Assembly (NCBI RefSeq): GCF_000812965.1
Contig: NZ_JSYN01000024.1
Span: forward strand, 19,044 to 83,043
Direction: 5' to 3'
DNA length: 64,000 nucleotides
Origin: Pedobacter kyungheensis
GTDB taxonomy: Bacteria > Bacteroidota > Bacteroidia > Sphingobacteriales > Sphingobacteriaceae
The notes under the pieces were generated by a model. The model worked only from the letters and a program-made list of their open reading frames with translations. It did no database searches and was not told where the DNA came from. A program made the position numbers and the translations under genes. Numbering within the stretch: position 1 is the first letter of the stretch; every line of letters starts with the position of its first letter. This document shows positions 56,268-64,000 of this stretch, in pieces.

Positions 56268-56365
56268 CGTCATTTCGACTGAAGCCAGCCGGTTTTTCGC
56301 CGGCGGCGAAACGGAGAAATCTAATAATAGATCTCTCCGTTCGCTGCGCTTCAGTCGAGATGACG
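56268..56365. repeat. 98-bp palindromic element (CGTCATTTCGACTGAAGC type)
   Basis: 18-base arms at 56268-56285 and 56348-56365, differing at one G-T pair, with inner arms CGGAGA...TCTCCG. It sits between susD and the metallophosphoesterase gene and would form a long hairpin in the shared mRNA. It has the form of a mobile REP/MITE. Confidence 0.85.
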
Positions 56366-56380
56366 GTTCTTAATAGGTTA

Positions 56381-58162
56381 TTACCAACCAGTTGGTTGTT
56401 TAAGTTGTGGATTTAACAAAATCTGCTGCATCGGGATCGGGAAATAATAATACTTCGGTTCGATAAACGATCTTGGGCTGGTTTGGTTTTCGGGGAACAT
56501 AATGAAACCCGAAGTACCATTACTCAGATAGAAACTGTTATCGCTTAAATAATATTTTACCAGTTTATCCTTTACTGATGCAGGCAAACCATCAAGCGGT
56601 GTTTCCTGACCAGCAGCCTGTAAAATGGCCACATCTTCTACCCCATCGCCGGTAACATCATAAGCACCCAATTTGGCCACATACATGCCCTGGGTAGGTC
56701 TTTCTAATAATTTACCCGCTTTCCAGCGCAACAAATCGGCAAATCTGAAACCTTCGCAGGCCAGCTCTACATTGCGCTCGCGTCGGATTTCTAAAAGTAC
56801 GCCCTTATTAATACCGTTAACTGCAGGATACATAGCTGCCAACACATTATCAGGACTAGCATTTGCGGTAACCATATTTAATGCTGCAACCCCTGCACGA
56901 TTACGCAGTACGTTAATGGTCTGGTCTAAATCTGCCTGACTTAAAGTGCCCAGTTCGGCATTTGCTTCGGCATTATTTAACAATACTTCGGCATAACGTA
57001 ATATCGGCAAATCGGTAAATTCGGTATATGACTTGCTTGTTGGGTCGATGGCGTAAAATTTAATTTGAGGATAACCGCCAAAAGTTGGCCTTGTTTTATT
57101 GGCTGCTCCGCCCAAAGTAGTTGAAAAGCCGGGAGGCGCCACCGTTACAGCCATCCGTGCATCGCGGTTTTTAAATATCTCGGCGTAAGGTTTTTTATCC
57201 CAATCTGTGGTTGAGGTAAAAGCCGTTCCATCGGTCATTAAATAGGTATCGATTAAACTTTTGCTTAACGACCACTGCCAATCGAACACATAGTGTGTAT
57301 CGTTCGAGCGGTTTAAAGCCCGGTTATAATCATCGTAAAAGATCATTTCCTTATTGCCACTTAAATCTTCGCTGGTAAACAGTTTCTGGTAATCTTCTCC
57401 TTTTTTACCGGTATTGTAAATACTGAAACCACCATCGGTCATTACCGTTTTAGCAGCAGATGCTGCCCTTTGCAAAAAGCTAGTGGCCGAGCTTTGCAAA
57501 CCCAACTCATCATGGTATTTCCTGAAAGTACCTTCATACAGGCAAAAACGCGATAACACGGTTAAAGCCGCCCATTTGGTTACCCGGGTATTGGTTCCGG
57601 TTGGCAGTACGTTGGCAGCAGCATATTCTAAATCGGCCAGTACCGAATCGGCTACCAGTGTACGCGGATCTTTGGCTTTGTAAAGCTGCGCTTCATCATT
57701 GGTACCTAAAACAGTATTATAATAAGGTACATCGCCGTATCTGCGAATCATGTTAAAATAAAATATCCCTCGGTAAAAACGGGCAATACCCACAAAGTGT
57801 TTAATGGTAGCTGCATCGCCTGTTACATTTTTTAGGTTATTAAGCATGTAATTGATGGTGCGCAGGTTGCCCCAATTCCAGCCGCCCACGTTTGCAGGCG
57901 TGATTTTGCCCCTGATCATATTATCCAATTCGTGTCCGCCCAGATAAACCGAGATATTATCTGAAAAAAGATCGTTTGTACCGGCGCCAAACATGCCATA
58001 AAAGCCATTGGTGTAGGTTTCTAAATCGGCTGTGGTTTTAAAAAACTCGTTCGGGGTAATGGTGGTTTCCGGAATCCGGTCTAAAAAATCCTTCTTACAT
58101 CCGGCCAAAAAGCCAAGGGTAAGGATAACCACAAATATGTTGATGTAATGTTTTGTTTTCAT
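56381..58162 (-). CDS. SusD/RagB family nutrient-binding outer-membrane lipoprotein
   Basis: 593 residues. Lipoprotein signal with lipobox LAGC (Cys22), followed by KKDFLDRIPE, the usual SusD start. The helical SusD/RagB fold is shown by ARFYRGIFYFNMIRRYGDVP, RYAEVLLNNAEANAE, and ERNVELACEGFRFADLLRW; the C-terminal YYYFPIPMQQILLNPQLKQ is typical. It caps the SusC channel on the cell surface and binds substrate before uptake. It follows susC by only 10 bases. A segment near 470-500 (DVTGDGVEDVAILQ) is a little unusual and could be a substrate-specific loop. Substrate unknown. Confidence 0.96.
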   Translation of the reverse strand: MKTKHYINIFVVILTLGFLAGCKKDFLDRIPETTITPNEFFKTTADLETYTNGFYGMFGAGTNDLFSDNISVYLGGHELDNMIRGKITPANVGGWNWGNLRTINYMLNNLKNVTGDAATIKHFVGIARFYRGIFYFNMIRRYGDVPYYNTVLGTNDEAQLYKAKDPRTLVADSVLADLEYAAANVLPTGTNTRVTKWAALTVLSRFCLYEGTFRKYHDELGLQSSATSFLQRAASAAKTVMTDGGFSIYNTGKKGEDYQKLFTSEDLSGNKEMIFYDDYNRALNRSNDTHYVFDWQWSLSKSLIDTYLMTDGTAFTSTTDWDKKPYAEIFKNRDARMAVTVAPPGFSTTLGGAANKTRPTFGGYPQIKFYAIDPTSKSYTEFTDLPILRYAEVLLNNAEANAELGTLSQADLDQTINVLRNRAGVAALNMVTANASPDNVLAAMYPAVNGINKGVLLEIRRERNVELACEGFRFADLLRWKAGKLLERPTQGMYVAKLGAYDVTGDGVEDVAILQAAGQETPLDGLPASVKDKLVKYYLSDNSFYLSNGTSGFIMFPENQTSPRSFIEPKYYYFPIPMQQILLNPQLKQPTGW

Positions 58163-58172
58163 TTGTTTAGGA

Positions 58173-61100
58173 TTAGAAATTAAAGTTCATACCAAATGAG
58201 AAAGTACGTTGAAATGGATAGATATTGCCATCCAAACCTTCAGGATCCAGTTTCACTTTCAGGTTGGAGTGTTCGAATAAATTTTCGCCACTTACATAAA
58301 AGTGTACATTTTCGATCTTAGCACGTTTTAACAAACTTTTAGGTAAGGTATACCCCAGGGTGATGTTTTTAACGCGCATGTACGAAGCATCTTGCAGGTA
58401 TCTGGTGTTCGGAATACCCAACTCCTCACCGGTATCTTCGGCAGCATAGGCTTTTATCCTCGGGAAATAAGCATTTGGTGTTTCAGGGCTCCAGTGATCT
58501 AAGTTTTGCACCGTAACATTGGTCCAGGGTTGTGCATAAATTCCCCAGAAATAAATGTTACTGCCACTGGCATACCAGTCTCTTTTAGCAACCCCTTGAA
58601 TATACACGCGTAAATCGAACCCTTTCCAGGCACCCGATAAATCGATACTGTAAGGAAGACGGTTCCGGTTATTGCCCAGTTTATAGTAATCTCCCGGATT
58701 GTCTACTGTTTTGTTTCCAAAATCGATTTTACCATCGTTATTGCGGTCTTTAAACTTAATATCGCCTACAAAATACTGGTAACGTTGGTCATCAGTACCT
58801 ACCGCAGTTTGGTTGGCATGGTTTTTCAACTCATCGGCATTCTGAAAAAAACCTTCGGCTTCTAATCCCCAAATCTCACCAATTTCCATTCCCTCGTAAA
58901 AGTTAGCCGACAGCAGCTTACTCGGATTATCGAAACGGGTAATGTAAGTCCTGCTATCACTTAAGGCCAATACTACATTATAGCTAAATGGCGAACCACC
59001 TAAAGTAGCCTGATCTTTCCAGCCCACTTTTAATTCCCAGCCTTTGGTTTTTAAATCGGCTGCATTGGTTGTTGGCTCTTTTGTACCAAAAACACCGGGC
59101 AAAGGCTTACCCGGTACCAGCATGTTTTTAGTAAAACGGGTATAACGGTCAAAATTTACTTCCAGCCGGTTTTTAAAGAAAGCCGCATCGATACCCAGGT
59201 TTACAGATGATACTTTTTCCCAGGTAAAGTTACTCGAAATAGCTGCCGGCGGGCTAACATAAGTTGGCTGTGCACCACCTAAAATCTGAGAAGTTTTACC
59301 GCTGCTTAATTTCGACAGGTAATCGTACTCGCCTACCGCAGCCTGATTGCCCAATACCCCATAAGAACCTCTGATTTTAAGCATATTCATTGCTAAAAAA
59401 TCTTTTACAGGCGCAAAAAACTTTTCATCAGACAATACCCAACCAGCTGATCCGGAAGGCACAAAAACCCATCTTCTACCTGGTGCAAAGCGCGATGAAC
59501 CATCGTAACGGCCATTTAACTCTAACAGGTAACGTTCTTTAAAATTATAGTTAACGCGGTAAAAAAGTCCTTGTACCGCCCATTCAGAAATGCTTTCGGT
59601 TACAGTCTGGTCGCCGGTAGCCAGGTTGATAGAAGGCAGGCTATTGGAAATTAACAGTTTACGCGAAGCTGTAAAGCTATTGTAGCGCAATTCCTCCTGA
59701 TTGTAACCCACCAAACCCGACACAAAATGATCACCTAACTTTTTGTGAGCCTCGGTATACAGGTTAATGATATTGTATTTGGTATTGGCATGCTGATCAC
59801 TTGCCGACGTAGAAGTAGATAAAGGAGGAGATAAATTAGGTCCGGTTTTATAGGGTACCGGAATTTCGTATGATTTGTTTAAGTTATTTACCCGCCTTAA
59901 AGTTGCATCTCCTTTTAAACTCCAGATATCTTTAACCAGCGAAGCATCGAAAGAAAAAGTGGTTTGTACCGTGTTCGAGCTTAAGGTTTTGCGTCCACCT
60001 TCCTGTACTGCCCCTAGTAAAGAAGCACCGGCTGATGTCCACGAGCCATCGGGGTTGCGCGGAATATCCGTTACGTTTGTACGGTTAATATTCCAGAAAT
60101 AGTTTCCATCAATAAAGGTAGGCGCCTCGTAATAGGTAGAGGTTAACATGGTGTTGTTAGAAAGGGTAAGCCATTTGGTTACATTCAAATCTACCTTTCC
60201 ACGTAAGTTATAAATGTTGTTGTTCTCATCGGCATTCTTGATCATTCCTTTCTGTTTGTAATAATTGGCAGAGAGGTAATAGCTTACCTGATCGGCTTTT
60301 TTAGCTACGGTTACGCCCACATTGTAGGTTGGTGCCGATTGATTATAGGCTTCTCTAAGCCAATCTGTCGATCCGATATAGAACCATTTATTCGGGTCGG
60401 TCGGGTCGGTAATTACCTCTGGTAGCGAAGGATCTAAGGAACGTAACCTGGCTGCTTCTACCAACGCAGCACTGTAAGCCGGGTTATATAAAGGAAAAGC
60501 CGCTTCATTTTTAGCTTTCAATACCTGATAAGGATCGGTAACTACTTCCGGCAGTTTACCCACTGTACGGTATGCGGTATAAGCGTTTACACCTACGTTT
60601 AATTTACTGCTTTTGGCTGTACGGGTAACTATTAAAACAACCCCGAACGGTGCCCTTGCACCATAAATAGCCGATGAAGCCGCATCTTTTAATACCGATA
60701 CACTTTCGATATCGGCCGGATTAAGGGTTAATAAATCTGAACTGCTGAAAGGCACATTATCTACCAATATTAAAGGTGTACCGCCGTTAATGGAGGTAAA
60801 GCCCCTGATGTTAAATTCGGGTGCCGTATTGGGCCTGCCGTTGGCAATAGAAATATTTAAGTTCGGGATTAAGCCCTGCAAGCCCTGTCCAACATTAGCA
60901 ATAGGTCTGTTTTCTAACTGTTTGGCACCAATAGCATCAACCGCACCGGTTAAGTTGGCCCGTTTCTGCGTACCGTAACCCACCACCACTACGTCTTCCA
61001 GATCGGCCAGATCAGGTTGCAGCGAAATGGTTAAACTGCCGCTTTTGTTTACCGGTACCTCCTGGGTTTTATAGCCCAGGTACGATACCACTAGCACAGC

Positions 61101-61637
61101 ACTCTCTCCGGCTATGGTAAATTTAAAATTTCCGTTCTCATCGGTCTTATGAAAAATTTTGGTTCCTTTAACCGATATAGAGGTGTTTGGCATGGCTCCA
61201 CCCTTCTCATCAACCACTTTACCACTCAACTCGATGTTTTTAAACAGATTTAATAGTTTTTCAAATACCGAAATTTCGGTGGCTTTGATAATTACGGTTT
61301 TCTCGTCAATGGTATAGGTTAATGGTTTGCCAGCCAGGCATTTTTTCATTACCTCATCTAAAGGGGCATTTTTAAAAACGGCATTAATGGTTTCGCTGCT
61401 TTGCAGTTTATCGGCTTCCCACAATACATTATAGCCGGTTTGTTTTCTGATTTCTTTGAAAACCTGCTTAATGGTAATGCGTTTATTGACTAAAGAAAGG
61501 CTTTGGGCATTGCTTGTTGCGGCACTTGCCTGAAGTAGGGCAGTTACCATTAAAACTATAAAGAGTTTCATCACGCGCAAAAATTTGGTCATGCAGGAGC
61601 TATACCTGCAAAAATTATTAGCAGAATTTATATACAT
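58173..61637 (-). CDS. SusC/RagA family TonB-linked outer-membrane transporter with STN signalling domain
   Basis: 1154 residues. After the signal peptide (MKLFIVLMVTALLQASAAT, cleavage near SNA-QSL, residue 45) comes an STN domain (about 48-118), the part that talks to FecR. Then a carboxypeptidase-regulatory-like domain (about 137-220), a TonB-box-like DVVVVGYGTQKR, a plug (ENRPIANVGQGLQGLIPNL, NIRGFTSINGGTPLILVDNV) and a 22-strand barrel ending in FSFGMNFNF. The Met at 61637 gives an N-terminal extension MYINSANNFCRY that resembles other STN-type SusC proteins; the Met at 61592 is an alternative. It imports a ligand held by SusD using TonB energy, and its STN domain matches the upstream FecR and sigma genes. 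Ligand unknown; no glycoside hydrolase is encoded nearby. Confidence 0.96.
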   Translation of the reverse strand: MYINSANNFCRYSSCMTKFLRVMKLFIVLMVTALLQASAATSNAQSLSLVNKRITIKQVFKEIRKQTGYNVLWEADKLQSSETINAVFKNAPLDEVMKKCLAGKPLTYTIDEKTVIIKATEISVFEKLLNLFKNIELSGKVVDEKGGAMPNTSISVKGTKIFHKTDENGNFKFTIAGESAVLVVSYLGYKTQEVPVNKSGSLTISLQPDLADLEDVVVVGYGTQKRANLTGAVDAIGAKQLENRPIANVGQGLQGLIPNLNISIANGRPNTAPEFNIRGFTSINGGTPLILVDNVPFSSSDLLTLNPADIESVSVLKDAASSAIYGARAPFGVVLIVTRTAKSSKLNVGVNAYTAYRTVGKLPEVVTDPYQVLKAKNEAAFPLYNPAYSAALVEAARLRSLDPSLPEVITDPTDPNKWFYIGSTDWLREAYNQSAPTYNVGVTVAKKADQVSYYLSANYYKQKGMIKNADENNNIYNLRGKVDLNVTKWLTLSNNTMLTSTYYEAPTFIDGNYFWNINRTNVTDIPRNPDGSWTSAGASLLGAVQEGGRKTLSSNTVQTTFSFDASLVKDIWSLKGDATLRRVNNLNKSYEIPVPYKTGPNLSPPLSTSTSASDQHANTKYNIINLYTEAHKKLGDHFVSGLVGYNQEELRYNSFTASRKLLISNSLPSINLATGDQTVTESISEWAVQGLFYRVNYNFKERYLLELNGRYDGSSRFAPGRRWVFVPSGSAGWVLSDEKFFAPVKDFLAMNMLKIRGSYGVLGNQAAVGEYDYLSKLSSGKTSQILGGAQPTYVSPPAAISSNFTWEKVSSVNLGIDAAFFKNRLEVNFDRYTRFTKNMLVPGKPLPGVFGTKEPTTNAADLKTKGWELKVGWKDQATLGGSPFSYNVVLALSDSRTYITRFDNPSKLLSANFYEGMEIGEIWGLEAEGFFQNADELKNHANQTAVGTDDQRYQYFVGDIKFKDRNNDGKIDFGNKTVDNPGDYYKLGNNRNRLPYSIDLSGAWKGFDLRVYIQGVAKRDWYASGSNIYFWGIYAQPWTNVTVQNLDHWSPETPNAYFPRIKAYAAEDTGEELGIPNTRYLQDASYMRVKNITLGYTLPKSLLKRAKIENVHFYVSGENLFEHSNLKVKLDPEGLDGNIYPFQRTFSFGMNFNF

Positions 61638-61759
61638 TTGTTTGTTTGATTTTGGTTTCTATTATTCTATCGCATAGTTTATATTGAACTGATCCAAACA
61701 TTCGCCGGTTTAGGCCGGCTCAGGGTCAGTAATGTTGGTAGCATTGCTGACTTTTTTTT
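61633..61759 (+). ncRNA. Putative antisense RNA opposite the susC leader
   Basis: On the plus strand TACATTTG (61633-61640) fits the -7 element TAnnTTTG, but no -33 element is seen. A predicted start near 61647 and a strong terminator at 61725-61759 would give an RNA of about 110 bases. It would be antisense to the whole susC 5' leader. Two hairpins (GCCGG/CCGGC at 61704-61719, then the terminator) resemble small-RNA 3' ends. No open reading frame is associated. The promoter is weak evidence because the motif overlaps the susC start codon on the other strand. Confidence 0.35.
61725..61759 (+). terminator. Plus-strand intrinsic terminator inside the fecR-susC gap
   Basis: Stem GTCAG-T-AATG / CATT-G-CTGAC (one internal mismatch), 7-base loop, then eight T. 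On the minus strand, where all the local genes lie, no T-tract follows the stem, so it points the wrong way to serve fecR. Confidence 0.75.
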
Positions 61760-61777
61760 GGATTGCAGTTTTTAGGT

Positions 61778-62938
61778 TTACTTCATTACTACAATCCTCC
61801 TTTCTTCAATTTTAAAATGAACAGATCCTGTTTCTTCTATCTTGCTCAGCACCTGAGATACATTTCCAAACCTGGAAACGGTACCGCTAAAACCTTTGGT
61901 TAACAAACTTTTATCTTTAAATACTATATCTACATTGTACCAGCGCGATACTTTGCGCATAATACTTTCCAGATCTTCATCATCGAACATAAAAAGACCT
62001 TCTTTCCAGGCCAGGGCCTCTTCGGTATCTACGGCGTTTACTTTAACCGAAGTGCCTTTTAGCACCGACTGTTCGCCGGGCTTTAAAACTTTAGCCAGAT
62101 TTCCGGCTCCGCCTGCAGGTGTAACCCTAACCGATCCCTCTACAAGTGTGGTTTTAGTATTGTCTTCATTATCGTAGCTGTTGATATTGAAATGGGTGCC
62201 CAAAACTTCTACCAACTGGGTTTCGGTTTTTACATTAAACGGAACCCTTTGTCCATGGGCAGTTTTTTTGGCCACTTCAAAATAAGCTTCGCCGGCAAGC
62301 TGTACCTCGCGACCGGTATTGGCAAATGCTGTCGGATATTTTAATGATGAGCCTGCATTAAGCCAGACTTTAGTACCATCGGGCAGGTTGATCTGGTATT
62401 GGCCACCCTTTGGCGTTTCGATGGTATTAAACTGTGGTTTGCCTGCAAGCAATTGGTTTGTAGTATTTTTAGCGGTGTAAACCAGCTCGCCTTTGGCGGT
62501 TTTGGTAATGCTTACACCCTCCTGCTCGGCTATTTTACCATTCTGCACATCATCGAGCACAATTCTGGTGCCGTTGGCTAAAGTAAGGAAGGCTTTATTG
62601 CCGCCGGGTTTAATATCGTTTTGAACCAACGGTCCGGCATTTTGAACTCCAGGTTTAGAGGTATGTTGGTACTGGTAAAAGCCAAAGCCCAAGGCAAGCA
62701 AAACAACTGCTGCAGCTGCCCAACCCCATGGCATTTTTACTTTTTTGGGCTGCTGGTTACGTTCCTGTATGGTTGCCCACATCGAATGCCCAAGCGAAGC
62801 ATAATCCGGCTCGGAAGGTAATGCCTCCTGGTTTTCGGTTACCTGCAGGTACCACGACTCTACAATAGCCACTTCCTCAGGTGTACAATTTCCGGCCAGG
62901 TATTTTTCCAGTAATGCTTCAGCTCGTTTATGGTTCAT
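61778..62938 (-). CDS. FecR family anti-sigma factor
   Basis: 386 residues. A cytoplasmic N-terminal helical part (1-65) binds the sigma factor; one transmembrane helix follows (about 71-90, WGWAAAAVVLLALGFGFYQY). The periplasmic FecR domain has ETPKGGQYQINLPDGTKVWL, GEAYFEVAK and LVEVLGTHFNI, and the C-terminal DUF4974 (about 315-386, FDDEDLESIMRKVSRWYNVD) is the part expected to contact the SusC STN domain. It lies between the sigma gene and susC, the standard order. It should hold the sigma factor inactive until SusC-STN signals substrate. Confidence 0.95.
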   Translation of the reverse strand: MNHKRAEALLEKYLAGNCTPEEVAIVESWYLQVTENQEALPSEPDYASLGHSMWATIQERNQQPKKVKMPWGWAAAAVVLLALGFGFYQYQHTSKPGVQNAGPLVQNDIKPGGNKAFLTLANGTRIVLDDVQNGKIAEQEGVSITKTAKGELVYTAKNTTNQLLAGKPQFNTIETPKGGQYQINLPDGTKVWLNAGSSLKYPTAFANTGREVQLAGEAYFEVAKKTAHGQRVPFNVKTETQLVEVLGTHFNINSYDNEDNTKTTLVEGSVRVTPAGGAGNLAKVLKPGEQSVLKGTSVKVNAVDTEEALAWKEGLFMFDDEDLESIMRKVSRWYNVDIVFKDKSLLTKGFSGTVSRFGNVSQVLSKIEETGSVHFKIEERRIVVMK

Positions 62939-63025
62939 AACTTACAGTATCGGTTGATGTATGGTTATGAACATTTGCCCGGGTGTTGGGCGTAGAAAAA
63001 AATAAAAAAAAATTAAATTGTAAAA

Positions 63026-63592
63026 TCAGAAGAGGAGAACGAACAAACTACCCAGTTTTAAGCGCAGGATTTTTAGTGCATTGTTCATTTGTTTTTTAAC
63101 CGTTTTATCCGAAATATCCATACGTAGCGCAATTTCACGGTGCGATAAATGTGCGTTGCGGCTCAACTCAAAAATCTCGCGCATTTTTGCAGGCAACTGG
63201 CCCACTTCGAGTTCAATCCGTTTGGCCAGTTCGCGGTTGCGCACCAAATGATCGGTGGTATTGTTGCCGGCTTCGATAAATTTCTCGAGCGAATTTAAGT
63301 AGTTGTTTTTTACTTTTCCGCGTTGAAACAGTTTAAGGATACTGTTGCGTACGGCAGCATATAAAAAACACGATAAGGAGGTATGAATTTCGAGTGCTTC
63401 AGATTTCGACCACAGCATTACAAATACATCCTGCACCACATCTCTTGCTTCTTCGTCGTTTTGCAGAATTTTTCGCGCATAGCGGAATAGTATAGCCCAG
63501 TAGCGCTGGTAAATTTCTGCATAAGCGCGGTGGTTACGCTCCTTCAGGAGTAGTAAAAGCTCATCATCAGTATTCAGATTATAATCACCCAT
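63026..63592 (-). CDS. FecI-type RNA polymerase sigma factor (ECF sigma-70)
   Basis: 188 residues. Region 2 (residues about 20-90: YAEIYQRYWAILFRYARKIL, DVVQDVFVMLWSK) and region 4 (about 125-180: LPAKMREIFELSRNAHLSHR, then EIALRMDISDKTVKKQMNNA) are both intact; this is the Bacteroidetes 'FecI' family of ECF sigma factors. Paired with the FecR 87 bases downstream, it should drive transcription of susC, susD and perhaps itself when substrate is sensed. The C-terminus ends in the hydrophobic LGSLFVLLF. A pair of palindromes lies upstream. Confidence 0.95.
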   Translation of the reverse strand: MGDYNLNTDDELLLLLKERNHRAYAEIYQRYWAILFRYARKILQNDEEARDVVQDVFVMLWSKSEALEIHTSLSCFLYAAVRNSILKLFQRGKVKNNYLNSLEKFIEAGNNTTDHLVRNRELAKRIELEVGQLPAKMREIFELSRNAHLSHREIALRMDISDKTVKKQMNNALKILRLKLGSLFVLLF

Positions 63593-63653
63593 TACCGTCC
63601 TAAATTTCTTGCAAAAAAACTATTCTGATGTTAAATATACAATTCTCTGCGTA

Positions 63654-63693
63654 TTAACAATTTGTTAAGCATAAAAATATTTTTGTATACAAA
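63654..63693 (-). promoter_or_regulatory. Palindromes upstream of the sigma-factor gene
   Basis: TTAACAA-T-TTGTTAA (63654-63668) and TTTGTATACAAA (63682-63693), both perfect. On the minus strand a TTG in the first palindrome is 18 bases from TATATTTA, a near match to the -7 element, so it could overlap the promoter. A regulator could bind here; none is identified. Confidence 0.4.
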
Positions 63694-63758
63694 TACTAAA
63701 TTAGTTTGAGCAGGATAAGTGGTAAACCGGAACAGGGTGGCGGCTAGAGGGGATCGTC

Positions 63759-63895
63759 ATTCCCGCGCAGACGGGAACCACGAAGTGCTCAGCGAAGCTA
63801 ATCGTAATGCTTTTGCTAATTGCTTTTCCCATCGCTCAATCTTGCCTCGGTTAGCCACCGAAATGGCTCTTACTTTTGGCTTGATCCAAAAGTAA
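63759..63895. repeat. Composite intergenic repeat at the window end
   Basis: Contains the TTCCCG/CGGGAA hairpin (63760-63777) and perfect 10-bp arms TTACTTTTGG/CCAAAAGTAA (63870-63879 and 63886-63895). Both resemble dispersed repeats of Bacteroidota. The rest of 63593-64000 holds the upstream palindromes of the sigma gene and no supported gene. Confidence 0.6.
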
Positions 63896-64000
63896 CAAAC
63901 TTGAGCGCAGCGAAAGCATGCCAGCCGATAAAAACAACAGCAAAATGGCATAACTGAAAGGCTTGGATCTGATGTTGGATAAAATCGTCAAAGCTTTTAT

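Noticed and set aside
55303..63592. Classical polysaccharide utilisation locus
   Set aside because: SusC and SusD are present but no glycoside hydrolase, lyase or surface glycan-binding protein is encoded in the window, so a polysaccharide substrate cannot be claimed.
63757..63951. 64-codon minus-strand frame at the window end
   Set aside because: It is a translation of a dispersed intergenic repeat (CCAAAAGTAA palindrome) and has no start signal or family match.

Overview
The window comes from a Bacteroidota chromosome, most likely Sphingobacteriaceae (Pedobacter-like). This rests on type IX secretion (T9SS) type B sorting domains followed by PorP/SprF proteins, a FecI/FecR/SusC/SusD locus, promoters of the TTTG-N19-TAnnTTTG kind and few Shine-Dalgarno sequences. 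No rRNA, tRNA, CRISPR array or intact insertion sequence was seen.

Left part (1-39231), two paralogous surface-adhesin modules on the + strand. Module 1 is the 3' part of a giant Calx-beta adhesin (open at the window edge, ends 12676), a PorP/SprF outer-membrane protein, and a TPR/beta-propeller/OmpA protein with PorE-like architecture. After a 590-base regulatory gap, module 2 has a complete 7308-residue adhesin (IgGFc-binding-like head, Ig/PKD-like, thrombospondin type 3, cadherin-like and about 34 Calx-beta repeats, T9SS type B C-terminus) and a second, nearly identical PorP/SprF. The pairing resembles sprB-sprF of gliding flavobacteria: each giant cargo has its own PorP-like partner. The two Calx-beta arrays match in repeat order, so the module was duplicated after the array formed.

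Middle (39232-46206), + strand: an active-looking Y-family DNA polymerase overlapping a DnaE-type polymerase by one base, then a 2H phosphoesterase (2'-5' RNA ligase family), a DUF4172-Fic protein with two striking inverted repeats at its start, and a YdeI/DUF1905 protein.

Right part (46302-63592), all on the - strand: a dolichyl-phosphate-mannose-synthase-like glycosyltransferase, three different POT peptide transporters, a secreted protein of unknown function, a thiolase, and a nutrient-uptake locus. In transcription order that locus is FecI-type sigma factor, FecR anti-sigma factor, STN-containing SusC transporter, SusD lipoprotein and a Tat-exported metallophosphoesterase. The logic is surface sensing through SusC-FecR-FecI; the substrate cannot be read from sequence, though the phosphoesterase hints at a phosphorylated compound. 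The region 54446-55302 is a graveyard of palindromic repeats, a 47-bp tandem repeat and an IS110-type transposase remnant.

The observations most worth testing are the Fic operator pair, a putative + strand antisense RNA over the susC leader, a promoter running straight into a terminator hairpin upstream of the giant adhesin, and a gene-conversion-like tract between the two PorP/SprF copies.
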